A stretch of 47,859 bases of DNA. Origin: a virus. A program made the position numbers and the translations under genes. Below the pieces are notes generated by a model. The model searched no databases. It was not told the origin of the DNA and was given only the letters and a program-made list of their open reading frames with translations. Positions 16,253-23,593 of this stretch are shown here, piece by piece; within the stretch, counting starts at the first letter, position 1; each line of letters begins with the position of its first letter. The DNA lies in IMG/VR virus record IMGVR_UViG_3300035204_001848, positions 1 to 47,859 of that record; one strand, 5' to 3'.

Positions 16253-16308
16253 AATATATCGTCCACCTCAAGTAAAATTTTCCGTTCGGTTCAAAAATCT
16301 TTTTTTTT
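16253..16308 (-). pseudogene. Degraded copy of the 5' end of the 15128-15370 gene
   Basis: About 53 bases here resemble 15297-15349, the beginning of the basic-protein gene. Fourteen bases (ATATCGTCCACCTC) are identical, then a patchy stretch, then TTCGGTTC shared, then an A/T-run; overall identity by eye is around three quarters. In this copy the frame is lost (TGA after a few codons). The two copies are direct repeats flanking the epimerase gene. The rest of this short intergenic stretch holds nothing else I can identify. Confidence 0.6.
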
Positions 16309-17015
16309 TAAATATCGAGCCTTTTCCAATGACTTAAGCGGCGTTGTCTTTGATGGCTGCGATTTAATACATAGGTATCCCGTTCCTCCCTCAGCATTGC
16401 GGCGGAATAAGAAAAACAACTATGACCTACTATAAGGACTTTCGCAGTGACAAAGTCGTGAAAAGCTCTTGTAATGTCTCCCCCCAACTTGAAGTCTAGC
16501 CCCTTGTTATGAAGCATTTTAAAATTGTCTAGCTCTCCTTCGGAGTATACACAAATGCTATACTCTGGATAAAGCTTCTTAATTTGTCTTACATAACTAA
16601 CATAATCTGTGATTTTAACATAACGATCTCCCCGTTTAATATCTCCCCTTCTGATATGCATAGCTACATCATATCTGCACGGCTTAGGTTTCGATGTTGA
16701 GTAATACATCTCCCTCAATTCATTTCTAACTCCATGGTTAAAATATTCATTTAAATCACCGTGATAAACAGGCGGATTAAACCAATCTCCAGAAAAATCT
16801 ACAGGTCTTTGAGGCTCATCATCGGCATCGCTTTTCATCCCAATAAATTTATTTAATTTATTTGCATTGTGAGACTGATCATGTCCCACTCGTTCCATGG
16901 GTGTATGCCTATAAATATAACCATCATGCCTCGCTCTCGCAAAGCCCGTCATGAAGCCAAAATACTGTGCTCCAAAACCATCGGTACGACCTCCAACTGT
17001 TATAATTTCGCGCAT
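16308..17015 (-). CDS. Fucosyltransferase-like protein with HxRRGD motif
   Basis: The 235-residue product has GGRTDGFGAQYFGFMTGFA at the N-terminus (the Gly-rich donor loop of GT11-like enzymes), AMHIRRGDIKRGDRYV in the middle (HxRRGD, which binds the GDP of GDP-fucose in GT11 and GT23) and ILIVGHSCFSYSAAML-like sequence near the end. It is shorter than typical GT11 enzymes. A fucosyl- or related GDP-sugar transfer is likely; the linkage is unknown. Confidence 0.65.
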   Translation of the reverse strand: MREIITVGGRTDGFGAQYFGFMTGFARARHDGYIYRHTPMERVGHDQSHNANKLNKFIGMKSDADDEPQRPVDFSGDWFNPPVYHGDLNEYFNHGVRNELREMYYSTSKPKPCRYDVAMHIRRGDIKRGDRYVKITDYVSYVRQIKKLYPEYSICVYSEGELDNFKMLHNKGLDFKLGGDITRAFHDFVTAKVLIVGHSCFSYSAAMLREERDTYVLNRSHQRQRRLSHWKRLDI

Positions 17016-17019
17016 TACA

Positions 17020-17982
17020 TCAAAAAGTATAATTAAAAAAGTCTATATCTTTCCAGTATATATTTCCAACAATATCTATTGTCTCTCTGTCATAGTATTC
17101 TTTATAGTGCAGATGTTTAGTTTTATGTTCGTGAGGAAGTTCGTGTCTGGGAACATTTATCCTATCGCATACGGTATCATAATCTGCTTGAAAGTTTTCA
17201 AATTTACCTAAAAAATCCACATCAATTTTCTTTCTATCTGTCACCCAAAACCATTGGGGAACTAGATGTCTAATTTTGTGTTTATATTTAGCTAACCCAT
17301 GTTTTACAAAATCTCTAAAATTCTCACCGTATTCTCCTACTGGTGGAGGTTCTGCCCCCGGCTTCCATCTCCAACCTATTCCAAATTTATTTCGGAGTTC
17401 GCCTATGGGCACGCTTGAGTTTCTATTCCAGTTCTTTTTGCTTGGTCCTACTGTAGATTCTGGACGATTATCAACTGCGTAAGGAGAATCTGCTCCGGGA
17501 AACGAATCGTAAGAAGTGTCATTTATCCAAAAGAAAGAAGATACTACTCTATCCCACGGATTCCTGACAAAAGAAAATTTAAAAGATTTATTAAATCTTT
17601 CTGGGTAATTATTTCTAAGGTAGGTGGCTGGCACATGCCCTAGAAAACAAAAAGGATTATGAGCTCCATCTTCATATAAAAATTCAGGAACAGGCAAAGG
17701 TTCTCCATTCGTCGCCCCTTGCCCCAAGGCTACTCTAACACTTCTGCCTCCAGTTTTGGGTACATGTATAAAGGTGAACTCTGGCGCACTACTTTTTGTT
17801 CCTATTTTTCCATTTACCCATGGGGTACGAGCACGCTCAACATCCATAGCAGATTGGCGTTTTTGATAATTAATCATCTTATTAAATCTAAGAATCTCGG
17901 GGTCCGTCCAATCTTTTCTTGCTGACTTTTCAATTCTGTTCACTCCTGTAGGGTTTACACAAGAAAGAGTGCGGCGGGGCAT
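17020..17982 (-). CDS. PAPS-dependent carbohydrate sulfotransferase
   Basis: From the ATG at 17982, with GGTGGGG upstream, the product has 320 residues. It carries the 5'-phosphosulfate loop as HVPKTGGRS (73-81) and the 3'-phosphate site as FSFVRNPWDRVVSSF (about 136-150). These are the two PAPS-binding motifs of the sulfotransferase family that modifies sugars. It would add sulfate to a hydroxyl of a glycan, most likely the product of the neighbouring transferases. The donor PAPS could be made by the APS-kinase-like protein at 998-1495. An alternative GTG start lies at 18012. No membrane anchor is seen. Confidence 0.85.
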   Translation of the reverse strand: MPRRTLSCVNPTGVNRIEKSARKDWTDPEILRFNKMINYQKRQSAMDVERARTPWVNGKIGTKSSAPEFTFIHVPKTGGRSVRVALGQGATNGEPLPVPEFLYEDGAHNPFCFLGHVPATYLRNNYPERFNKSFKFSFVRNPWDRVVSSFFWINDTSYDSFPGADSPYAVDNRPESTVGPSKKNWNRNSSVPIGELRNKFGIGWRWKPGAEPPPVGEYGENFRDFVKHGLAKYKHKIRHLVPQWFWVTDRKKIDVDFLGKFENFQADYDTVCDRINVPRHELPHEHKTKHLHYKEYYDRETIDIVGNIYWKDIDFFNYTF

Positions 17983-18030
17983 AAATCGCACCCCACCGCA
18001 CTCAGTCTCCACCTTTGGTCACCCCTTGAC

Positions 18031-18210
18031 TTAAGAGTCGTCTACACAGGGACATCCACAATCTGCTACTGCACATGATCCCGAATCACAACAACCCACT
18101 TCACACGAGCAGTTCGGACACCCCCCGTTAGAAGTCCCTAGATAAGACCAGAGTCCTAACCCAATGAGTAAAGCTCCTGCGGAGCACCATAGTAATATTT
18201 TTTTATTCAT
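18031..18210 (-). CDS. Small Cys-rich membrane-anchored protein
   Basis: ATG at 18210, five bases after the protease stop, with an AAGGAA site, to TAA at 18031; 59 residues. An N-terminal helix (MNKKILLWCSAGALLIGLGL) is followed by about 30 residues containing nine Cys, in patterns such as CPNCSC, CC, and CGCPC. This looks like a membrane-tethered metal-binding or disulfide-rich peptide facing the periplasm. A metallothionein-like role is a guess from composition. It is likely co-transcribed with the protease. Confidence 0.7.
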   Translation of the reverse strand: MNKKILLWCSAGALLIGLGLWSYLGTSNGGCPNCSCEVGCCDSGSCAVADCGCPCVDDS

Positions 18211-18214
18211 TACT

Positions 18215-19159
18215 TTATTCCTTCCTTTCTAAAATAATAAGTTTGGGAACCTTAGGTATCACCCTTAACATAAACGGAAACATTTTCTCCGCCGCAGGGT
18301 CGTCATCAACATTTTCTTTATCCTTTTTCTCTCTTGGCTCGTGTTCGATAGGCAATTTCAAAAGCTCTTCTTCCGAAGGCATCTGAACGGATCTATCTAA
18401 GGCCCACATAATTTTGTGCTTCTCGCAGTATTCGGCCATCCTGCGCACGGGCACGATAAGGTTAAATCCCTCTCCCGCTCCTCTCACGAGCATCCCTACA
18501 TATCTAGCGTCAGATTTTAAATACACTCCACCCCCAGAACTCCCGGGAAATGCTGTGCAGGTCGTCTGGTCAAACACGTGTTTATTTAACGACTTAATTA
18601 GTCTGCCGCATTGAGAATAAATTCCATCTGTCATACTGTTTGCTCCCATTTGACCGAGAAGGGAGCCGACATGTAAAAGATCCTCTCCCAGCGGAGGAAT
18701 TTTTTTATCAAGATAAAACGTAACGGTATCAGTAACAAAATTTAATTTCCTTACTCTCAATAATGCTAAGTCATGACCATCGGTCGCGTCACTGTACTTT
18801 AAAACTTCCGCGTCCATTTGCAATCTGCCGACAGTTCTTCCATTTTGCCTAATCTCTTTTACTACCATCGGATCTTTGAACTCAACGATAGTCTTGGGCT
18901 TGCCGTCTACCAGAGTCGTTCTGGTTTTCCTTAAGTTATCTATAACATGCGCGGCGGTCCATACTAAGTTTACTAATTTACCGTCTTTATCTTTTCGAGT
19001 GAAAATTACACCCGACCCTTCTCCCGCAGAGAACTGCCCTTCTGATCTAATTGTCACTGATACGTTCTGAAGATGATCCGCTGTTGATGATTTTTTCTCC
19101 GCCCCAAACGATGATACAGCAAGGGAGAGACCGACGATAAAACACGTTAGAGTTTTCAT
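18215..19159 (-). CDS. Exported trypsin-like serine protease
   Basis: The 314-residue protein starts with a signal peptide (MKTLTCFIVGLSLAVSSFGA). The catalytic triad is visible as TAAHV (His71), DGHDLALLRV (Asp130) and FPGSSGGGVY (Ser208), in the order of the S1/HtrA-type family. There is no PDZ domain; the C-terminal 60 residues are charged (EPREKKDKENVDDDPAAE) and end in a hydrophobic stretch. It would act in the periplasm or outside the cell on an unknown protein. It may process secreted or virion proteins, or protect against host factors. A good promoter lies just upstream. Confidence 0.85.
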   Translation of the reverse strand: MKTLTCFIVGLSLAVSSFGAEKKSSTADHLQNVSVTIRSEGQFSAGEGSGVIFTRKDKDGKLVNLVWTAAHVIDNLRKTRTTLVDGKPKTIVEFKDPMVVKEIRQNGRTVGRLQMDAEVLKYSDATDGHDLALLRVRKLNFVTDTVTFYLDKKIPPLGEDLLHVGSLLGQMGANSMTDGIYSQCGRLIKSLNKHVFDQTTCTAFPGSSGGGVYLKSDARYVGMLVRGAGEGFNLIVPVRRMAEYCEKHKIMWALDRSVQMPSEEELLKLPIEHEPREKKDKENVDDDPAAEKMFPFMLRVIPKVPKLIILERKE

Positions 19160-19176
19160 AATTATTATCTATATTA

Positions 19177-19205
19177 ATTATAGCAGTGTGTGAATTAAGT
19201 GACAA
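19177..19205 (-). promoter_or_regulatory. Strong sigma-70 promoter for the protease gene
   Basis: On the minus strand TTGTCA (19200-19205) and a perfect TATAAT (19177-19182) are 17 bases apart. The protease ATG (19159) lies 17 bases past the -10 box, so the leader would be about ten bases and holds no clear ribosome site. This is the best promoter match I found in the window. Confidence 0.75.
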
Positions 19206-19226
19206 GTTTTTTGTGTAATTTATAAT
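19199..19226 (+). promoter_or_regulatory. Divergent plus-strand promoter sharing the -35 region
   Basis: GTGACA (19199-19204) and TATAAT (19221-19226) are spaced by 16 bases on the plus strand. The -35 box overlaps that of the opposite promoter, so the two may compete or be controlled together. Transcription would begin near 19233, inside the frame that opens at 19227. Confidence 0.5.
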
Positions 19227-19547
19227 ATGAATCTGATCATAATCTCTGAGTTGACTTGTAATGAGGGGCTTTATTTTAGGCACATTACTATGCAAGCTAA
19301 AACTGACCTTGATTATGACATTCTTGTCGAGTCAGAGAAAGATACTATAGATTACTACTATAAACTACTCAAAAGTAAGGGGTGGTTCGACTACGTAGAT
19401 GACTTTATTGAGCCAGAATGGGCCCTAGAAGGCGTTAGAATTGACAAGGAGCTAAACTACCCCATGACGATAAAAACAAGCCAAATTACGTGCGAAAATA
19501 CGCTGAATATTCTAGGTCAAATAAAGTCTTTAAGAGACATTATTTAG
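19227..19547 (+). CDS. Unknown plus-strand protein
   Basis: The frame from ATG 19227 gives 106 residues. Because a predicted promoter would start transcription after that ATG, the real start may be the ATG at 19290 (MQAKTDLDYD, 85 residues). The product is acidic with several Tyr and Trp (DYYYKLLKSKGWFDYVDDF) and no membrane segment. It is one of only two likely genes on this strand and ends against the convergent gene at 19540. No family recognised. Confidence 0.5.
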   Translation: MNLIIISELTCNEGLYFRHITMQAKTDLDYDILVESEKDTIDYYYKLLKSKGWFDYVDDFIEPEWALEGVRIDKELNYPMTIKTSQITCENTLNILGQIKSLRDII

Positions 19548-19827
19548 AGTGAAGATCATCTATTTTCTCTTCTAACCTATCAAACCTTTGATTCATTCTC
19601 TCAGCGAATTGATTAAAATCAGACTTACTTACATACTTTTCTGGTAATGTAAGAGCTAATGCTACATGTTTGTCAACCATCTTCCTGTAATCTTCCGTCT
19701 GTTTCACTGTTAGCTCGTGATGTTCTTTTTTAATCTCATTTAACTGGCTGAGAACGATTTTAAATATCCAGCCTCCGACTAAGGCTGCAACTCCAACGGC
19801 AATGTCTACTAATAATGTATACTCCAT
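19540..19827 (-). CDS. Single-helix coiled-coil membrane protein
   Basis: The 95-residue product has one N-terminal membrane helix (about residues 5-26) followed by a charged, heptad-like region ending in MNQRFDRLEEKIDDLHSK. This shape recurs in phages as small membrane proteins of unknown function and could be a holin, spanin or superinfection-related protein; I see nothing that decides between these. Its 5' end overlaps the signal peptidase gene on the other strand. Confidence 0.6.
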   Translation of the reverse strand: MEYTLLVDIAVGVAALVGGWIFKIVLSQLNEIKKEHHELTVKQTEDYRKMVDKHVALALTLPEKYVSKSDFNQFAERMNQRFDRLEEKIDDLHSK

Positions 19828-20356
19828 CTTACTATTATTTACACTTGAAGTTTGCGCGAAAACAAAATATATTTATACTGGCGTGAATTTTTTGAAAGAA
19901 AAGGTCTTAACCTATGCAAATCGTAGGTTCCTGTGGACAGTTTTGCTCACTTTAGCTTGTTCGTATATATACTTCGGGCATAAATATAAGCTCATTTATA
20001 CTGTAGGTAACAGCATGGAGCCCACTTATCTAGATAAAGAAATACTAATAGCCGAAAGGCTTAGTGATGATTATCGACCTAAAAGGTATGATATAGTGGT
20101 CATAGGAGACTTATTCGGGGAAGACAATATAACGAAAAGGATACTCGGCTTACCAAATGAAAAGCTAGAATTAATTCAAGGAAAAATCTTTATCAATAAT
20201 AAATTTTTGGATGACCCTTATTTCAAAGGTGAATGGTTCCATGAGAAAAAGATATACCACATTCCCAGTGATTGTATCTGGGTTATAGGAGATAACCGTT
20301 CAGAGTCACACTACGGGATCTATTTGATAAAAGAAGTTAAGGGTTTAGTTAAATAA
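19802..20356 (+). CDS. lepB: Signal peptidase I
   Basis: The 184-residue protein has a membrane helix at about 43-58, the catalytic serine motif GNSMEPTY (Ser71), the catalytic lysine region ITKRILGLP (Lys112) and the conserved GDNRSESHYG box (163-172). Signal peptidase I removes signal peptides of exported proteins at the periplasmic face. The length fits single-helix (Gram-positive-like) types rather than the larger E. coli enzyme. The first 40 residues look less conserved, so the true start may be later. It could process the phage's own exported proteins. Confidence 0.9.
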   Translation: MSTNNVYSILLLFTLEVCAKTKYIYTGVNFLKEKVLTYANRRFLWTVLLTLACSYIYFGHKYKLIYTVGNSMEPTYLDKEILIAERLSDDYRPKRYDIVVIGDLFGEDNITKRILGLPNEKLELIQGKIFINNKFLDDPYFKGEWFHEKKIYHIPSDCIWVIGDNRSESHYGIYLIKEVKGLVK

Positions 20357-20593
20357 CTACCACCTAGAAATTTCCCAAAGCTTTTTGCCTCCAATTAATA
20401 ATGACGCTACACCTAGAGCGACCCACGGATCTACGCACTTAAATACGAGCATAGAACCGACGAGAATCCAAGTCATAGCTGGTAAAAAATCCGGATCATT
20501 AACGTGTTCGATAGTCCAAACTTTAGCGTTGTGGATATGACCTTTTACCTTGTCCATGAAGGATAGCTTTTTCTTTGCTTTTCTTCTAGCCAT
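20357..20593 (-). CDS. Small membrane protein with basic N-terminus
   Basis: The 78-residue product begins with a basic tail (MARRKAKKKLSF) and has two hydrophobic stretches at about 39-52 and 56-68. The topology is holin-like, but that alone does not prove it. It is convergent with the signal peptidase gene, whose TAA it nearly touches. No family recognised. Confidence 0.6.
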   Translation of the reverse strand: MARRKAKKKLSFMDKVKGHIHNAKVWTIEHVNDPDFLPAMTWILVGSMLVFKCVDPWVALGVASLLIGGKKLWEISRW

Positions 20594-20612
20594 ACTATTA
20601 TATACACCTATA

Positions 20613-20699
20613 TTACTTTTTGTCTCTAGTAATATACAGTAAATACCCCATTAAACACAAAAAAGGTATCCATAACATTAATAACATTAACACTTCCAT
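20613..20699 (-). CDS. 28-residue hydrophobic peptide
   Basis: ATG at 20699 to TAA at 20615-20613 gives a peptide beginning MEVLMLLMLWIPFLCLMGYL, which would be a single membrane helix with a short basic end (TRDKK). The frame lies just downstream of the tRNA-Leu gene, and the only upstream signal is a TATAAT about ten bases before the ATG. No ribosome site is clear. This may be a real small membrane protein or chance. Confidence 0.35.
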   Translation of the reverse strand: MEVLMLLMLWIPFLCLMGYLLYITRDKK

Positions 20700-20719
20700 G
20701 TATATATTATATCATAAAA

Positions 20720-20807
20720 TGGTAGCGAAGGAGGGACTCGAACCCTCACGGCTTGGCCCGCCGACAGATTTTAAGTCTGTTGTGTCTACCAATTCCACCA
20801 CTTCGCC
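20720..20807 (-). tRNA. tRNA-Leu (anticodon UAA)
   Basis: The minus strand reads GGCGAAGTGGTGGAATTGGT at the 5' end and folds into a class II tRNA with a long variable arm. The acceptor stem pairs GGCGAAG with CTTCGCT, the T-loop is GTTCGAGTC, and CCA is encoded. The anticodon loop ACTTAAAAT gives UAA, reading UUA, a codon used often in AT-rich genomes such as this one. Confidence 0.95.
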
Positions 20808-20813
20808 AAAATC

Positions 20814-20890
20814 TGGTACTCTTGCTGGGACTCGAACCCAGAACCCTCTGTTTAGAAGACAGATGCTCTATCCAATTGAGCTACAAGAGC
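20814..20890 (-). tRNA. tRNA-Arg (anticodon UCU)
   Basis: The 77-base minus-strand gene begins GCTCTTGTAGCTCAATTGG, has acceptor stem GCTCTTG with CAAGAGT, anticodon loop CTTCTAA (UCU) and an encoded CCA. It reads AGA, which is common in this window's genes and usually rare in moderate-GC hosts. Only six bases separate it from tRNA-Leu, so the two are likely co-transcribed. Confidence 0.95.
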
Positions 20891-20932
20891 ATGTCTTTAT
20901 AAGAATAACACTTATCCCGAACTAGGACAAGT

Positions 20933-21640
20933 TTATTTCCTTGAAGGAACAAAATGTTTGTTAGATTTATGAGTGGATTTCCCCGGGCTACAATGAGGAG
21001 GGCATACTAAGCACAGCTTCCCTTCAATATCTGCGTACTGACCCCCTCCGAACATCATGTGGCATTCGATTCCTACTTCTTTTAATCTGTCAGGGAACAT
21101 GTGTATAGAGCCGTACCAGCCGTTAAGCACGTCCGTTGCAGCCTTCGAGAAAACTTCTCTCACTGATTCAAATATCTCCCCGCTAATAACAAGAAAAGTG
21201 TCGTCAGAACTGCCTCCACCCAACGAAACGGCGCCATGTGGAATCCAGATGTTAGAAAAATCCTGAAGAAACATGGTGTCAAATCTTACCACAATAACAA
21301 AATCATATTTAACATTATTTAAATCTTGATACTCCTTGGTTAAGTCGAGAGAGTTTTCAATTATTTTATATTGCCACCAAGCGTTTCCGGCCTTTATGGA
21401 ATCATCAAAGTCTGTCAGGCTCACTGACACGGGGCTCATCTCTTCTATAAAGTCATTTACTTTTTGAGATTTATATGTATTAAAGAATATATCTACGTCA
21501 TGTCCGGCGTCCAGCAGGGGGTTGATAAGGTGCTCTTTGTGCGATGGAATGCACTCGGCAAAGTCTATAACACTACTTCCACGATGTCCTGAATAGTCAG
21601 GCTTGTAGCTTATCCCTTTATAGCAAACCGCATATCTCAT
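20933..21640 (-). CDS. Unknown protein of the sugar cluster, possibly a glycosyltransferase
   Basis: The 235-residue product begins MRYAVCYKGISYK and contains HDVDIFFNTYKSQK, YDFVIVVRFDTMFLQDF and IHMFPDRL. The V-R-F-D-T-M motif after a hydrophobic strand resembles metal-binding sites in GT-A-like families found in giant-virus and polysaccharide clusters. No DXD in classic form. It overlaps the HAD phosphatase gene by 4 bases and is the last gene of this module. Confidence 0.5.
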   Translation of the reverse strand: MRYAVCYKGISYKPDYSGHRGSSVIDFAECIPSHKEHLINPLLDAGHDVDIFFNTYKSQKVNDFIEEMSPVSVSLTDFDDSIKAGNAWWQYKIIENSLDLTKEYQDLNNVKYDFVIVVRFDTMFLQDFSNIWIPHGAVSLGGGSSDDTFLVISGEIFESVREVFSKAATDVLNGWYGSIHMFPDRLKEVGIECHMMFGGGQYADIEGKLCLVCPPHCSPGKSTHKSNKHFVPSRK

Positions 21641-21999
21641 AGTTCAGTTAGGCTCCCTATCCCTTTATCCCTGTCTATCGAAACACTAAAAGCCGCCTCT
21701 CTTCCGTCAGGCTTCCTGTCGTTAACCACGTATCTTTCTCCGCCCCCTATCCCCATTATAAGCTTATCGTAGAAGATACCAACCTCTGATAGCTGACGCT
21801 CTGTTTGCTTTCTGAGGCTTTCTTTTCTTCCTGTAACCAAAACTATGCAGTATCCTTTCCTATCCCATTCTAAAAGTTTCTCAATCGTACCGGGAAGGAG
21901 TTCTACCTTGTGGTCTGGGCGACAGGTATCCGCTGGGCCATAATGCTTAACGAGGGTACCGTCTACGTCACAAAAAATTGTCTTGGGTCTTATTTTCAT
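21637..21999 (-). CDS. HAD family phosphatase
   Basis: From the ATG at 21999 (120 residues), the protein has the nucleophile motif FCDVDGTLV (Asp at about 12, with the second Asp two residues later), the Thr motif ILVTGRKES-like sequence (VLVTGRKE), and a final acidic site near VVNDRKPDG. It is a short cap-less HAD, like those found in capsule clusters that act on sugar phosphates. The frame can extend to 22020 from a TTG, but the ATG follows the previous stop directly and is preferred. Confidence 0.75.
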   Translation of the reverse strand: MKIRPKTIFCDVDGTLVKHYGPADTCRPDHKVELLPGTIEKLLEWDRKGYCIVLVTGRKESLRKQTERQLSEVGIFYDKLIMGIGGGERYVVNDRKPDGREAAFSVSIDRDKGIGSLTEL

Positions 22000-22004
22000 T
22001 TCCT

Positions 22005-22601
22005 TTAATCGGTAAAGCAAAGATTTATATCGCAGTTCATTACAATGAGCCCAGTTCCCGACCAGTGTGCATGTTCGGTGACGTCATATTTTTCATATTC
22101 TAGACTATTCCATAATCTTTGCATAGCCTCTCCTTCTCTCGGGGATGGGTGATGAATATCATCCAAAATAATTATACCAGAAAATCCAAGTTCGTCAAGG
22201 CGTTCGATTATCTCTCTCTCAATGACTTCAAAATGATCTATATCTATCATGACTATCTTAATTTTAGATACAAGTTCCTGAGTTAGGTCTTCAAGAACAT
22301 TCTTGATACGAAACTCAATATTTTTTTTGGTATAGATTCTGTGTTGAGGGTTATTAATACCATCTATAATATTATAAGATAGCACTTTGTTTGTCTCATT
22401 ATGAGATAGTGAAACAGCGCTTGTTCCATAATATGTTCCAATATCTAAAATAACTGAGTTATCAAAAAACGTTGTAAGATATGAATAAAGTTTATATCCA
22501 TCCTGCCCCGGGGGCAAATCATAGCTAGTAGGGTCCACTATATACTCATGGTTTTTAAGTTTGAAGTCGTCTAGGATATCGTTATTAATATGTATTTTCA
22601 T
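22005..22601 (-). CDS. SAM-dependent methyltransferase
   Basis: The 198-residue protein has VILDIGTYYGTSAVSLS (motif I of class I methyltransferases) and IVMIDIDHFEV (acidic region), then IIILDDIHHPSP. This fits the family often called Methyltransf_24, which acts on sugars or small molecules in polysaccharide clusters. Its position between an aldolase-like protein and a HAD phosphatase suggests a sugar or sugar-phosphate substrate. Starts 4 bases inside the previous gene. Confidence 0.7.
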   Translation of the reverse strand: MKIHINNDILDDFKLKNHEYIVDPTSYDLPPGQDGYKLYSYLTTFFDNSVILDIGTYYGTSAVSLSHNETNKVLSYNIIDGINNPQHRIYTKKNIEFRIKNVLEDLTQELVSKIKIVMIDIDHFEVIEREIIERLDELGFSGIIILDDIHHPSPREGEAMQRLWNSLEYEKYDVTEHAHWSGTGLIVMNCDINLCFTD

Positions 22602-23593
22602 AAAAGTGTCTTTATTTTTTTCTTGACATTGCTCTTTATTATATGGCTAATGTTATCAAACTTCAACTCGATGCCTTTTATAAAGTCTGGATTAGATAAC
22701 ACATAATGCCCACATATATTAATCAAGTCTTCTTTCTGTGTCAAGGGGTCGAAGCTTTCGTCGACCCACTTCTCCCATCTTCTGGACTCAAAACAAATTC
22801 TATAAAAAACATCAAGCAGGTGAGGCTTTTTTTTCTTAATCATATCTAAGTACGCTTTTGTTTCTATCTGACCAAACTCGGGGGCGATGTTAATGGAGTC
22901 AAGTCCAGCGTCGAATTTTTCTCTTACTAGCTTCGTGGGGAGGTAGTCTCCGTTGTGCTCTTTAGATAACAGGTTATATTTTTTACAAACATTTACCATG
23001 TTACCCAAGCGGCCCTTATCGTAAGAACCCGTGTTCTCGTTACCCCGTAAAGAGGTGCCCGATTGGACCACAAGGTATTCGATATGGCAAAAAGCTTCTG
23101 GCGTTAGACTCTCCCACAGGTTGAGGACTAACGCGTCTAACTCTTCGTGCGAGAACCTTCTTATAGCCTCCTCTGTGCCCACCTCGAACTTCATGTGGGG
23201 GTTCTCTTTGTGACAAAAATTAATTATATCTATCGTCCACCTTAATCCGTCTTTATATTCTGGGTATTCTTTCCAAGGATCAACATGTATATAGTCTAGA
23301 TACTTGCAGTCATGCTTCAAGGACTCGTAGCCGTCATCATCAAGGTAGCCCTGCATGGGTCCGGCATGGTCCCTTTTTAGGGGTAATCTGGACGCATATT
23401 TGCTGAAAGATTTCGTCGTCCAATTGTTAACGTAGCCACCATCCCATTCGACTTGCCTCCTTGACGGAATTAAACCTATGGGCGTGCCTTCTTCAATCGA
23501 GAGCTCCAAGATGGCGTCCACTACGTTTTTAGACATAGGACCGATAAATATTTTAGGGTACATCCTTTTTGATAGATACACTCTATTTATCAT
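22598..23593 (-). CDS. Aldolase-like TIM-barrel protein (GatZ/KbaZ-like pattern)
   Basis: The 331-residue protein has LIPSRRQVEWDGGYVNNW, LKRDHAGPMQG, YIHVDPWKE, EVGTEE, and LDSINIAPEFGQIET along its length. The order of strands and the R-D-H-A-G-P element resemble the GatZ/KbaZ family of tagatose-bisphosphate aldolase-associated proteins, where the equivalent loop is G-D-H-x-G-P. An aldol step that builds or breaks an unusual sugar is plausible in this setting. I am not sure of the family, and the substrate is unknown. Confidence 0.5.
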   Translation of the reverse strand: MINRVYLSKRMYPKIFIGPMSKNVVDAILELSIEEGTPIGLIPSRRQVEWDGGYVNNWTTKSFSKYASRLPLKRDHAGPMQGYLDDDGYESLKHDCKYLDYIHVDPWKEYPEYKDGLRWTIDIINFCHKENPHMKFEVGTEEAIRRFSHEELDALVLNLWESLTPEAFCHIEYLVVQSGTSLRGNENTGSYDKGRLGNMVNVCKKYNLLSKEHNGDYLPTKLVREKFDAGLDSINIAPEFGQIETKAYLDMIKKKKPHLLDVFYRICFESRRWEKWVDESFDPLTQKEDLINICGHYVLSNPDFIKGIELKFDNISHIIKSNVKKKIKTLL

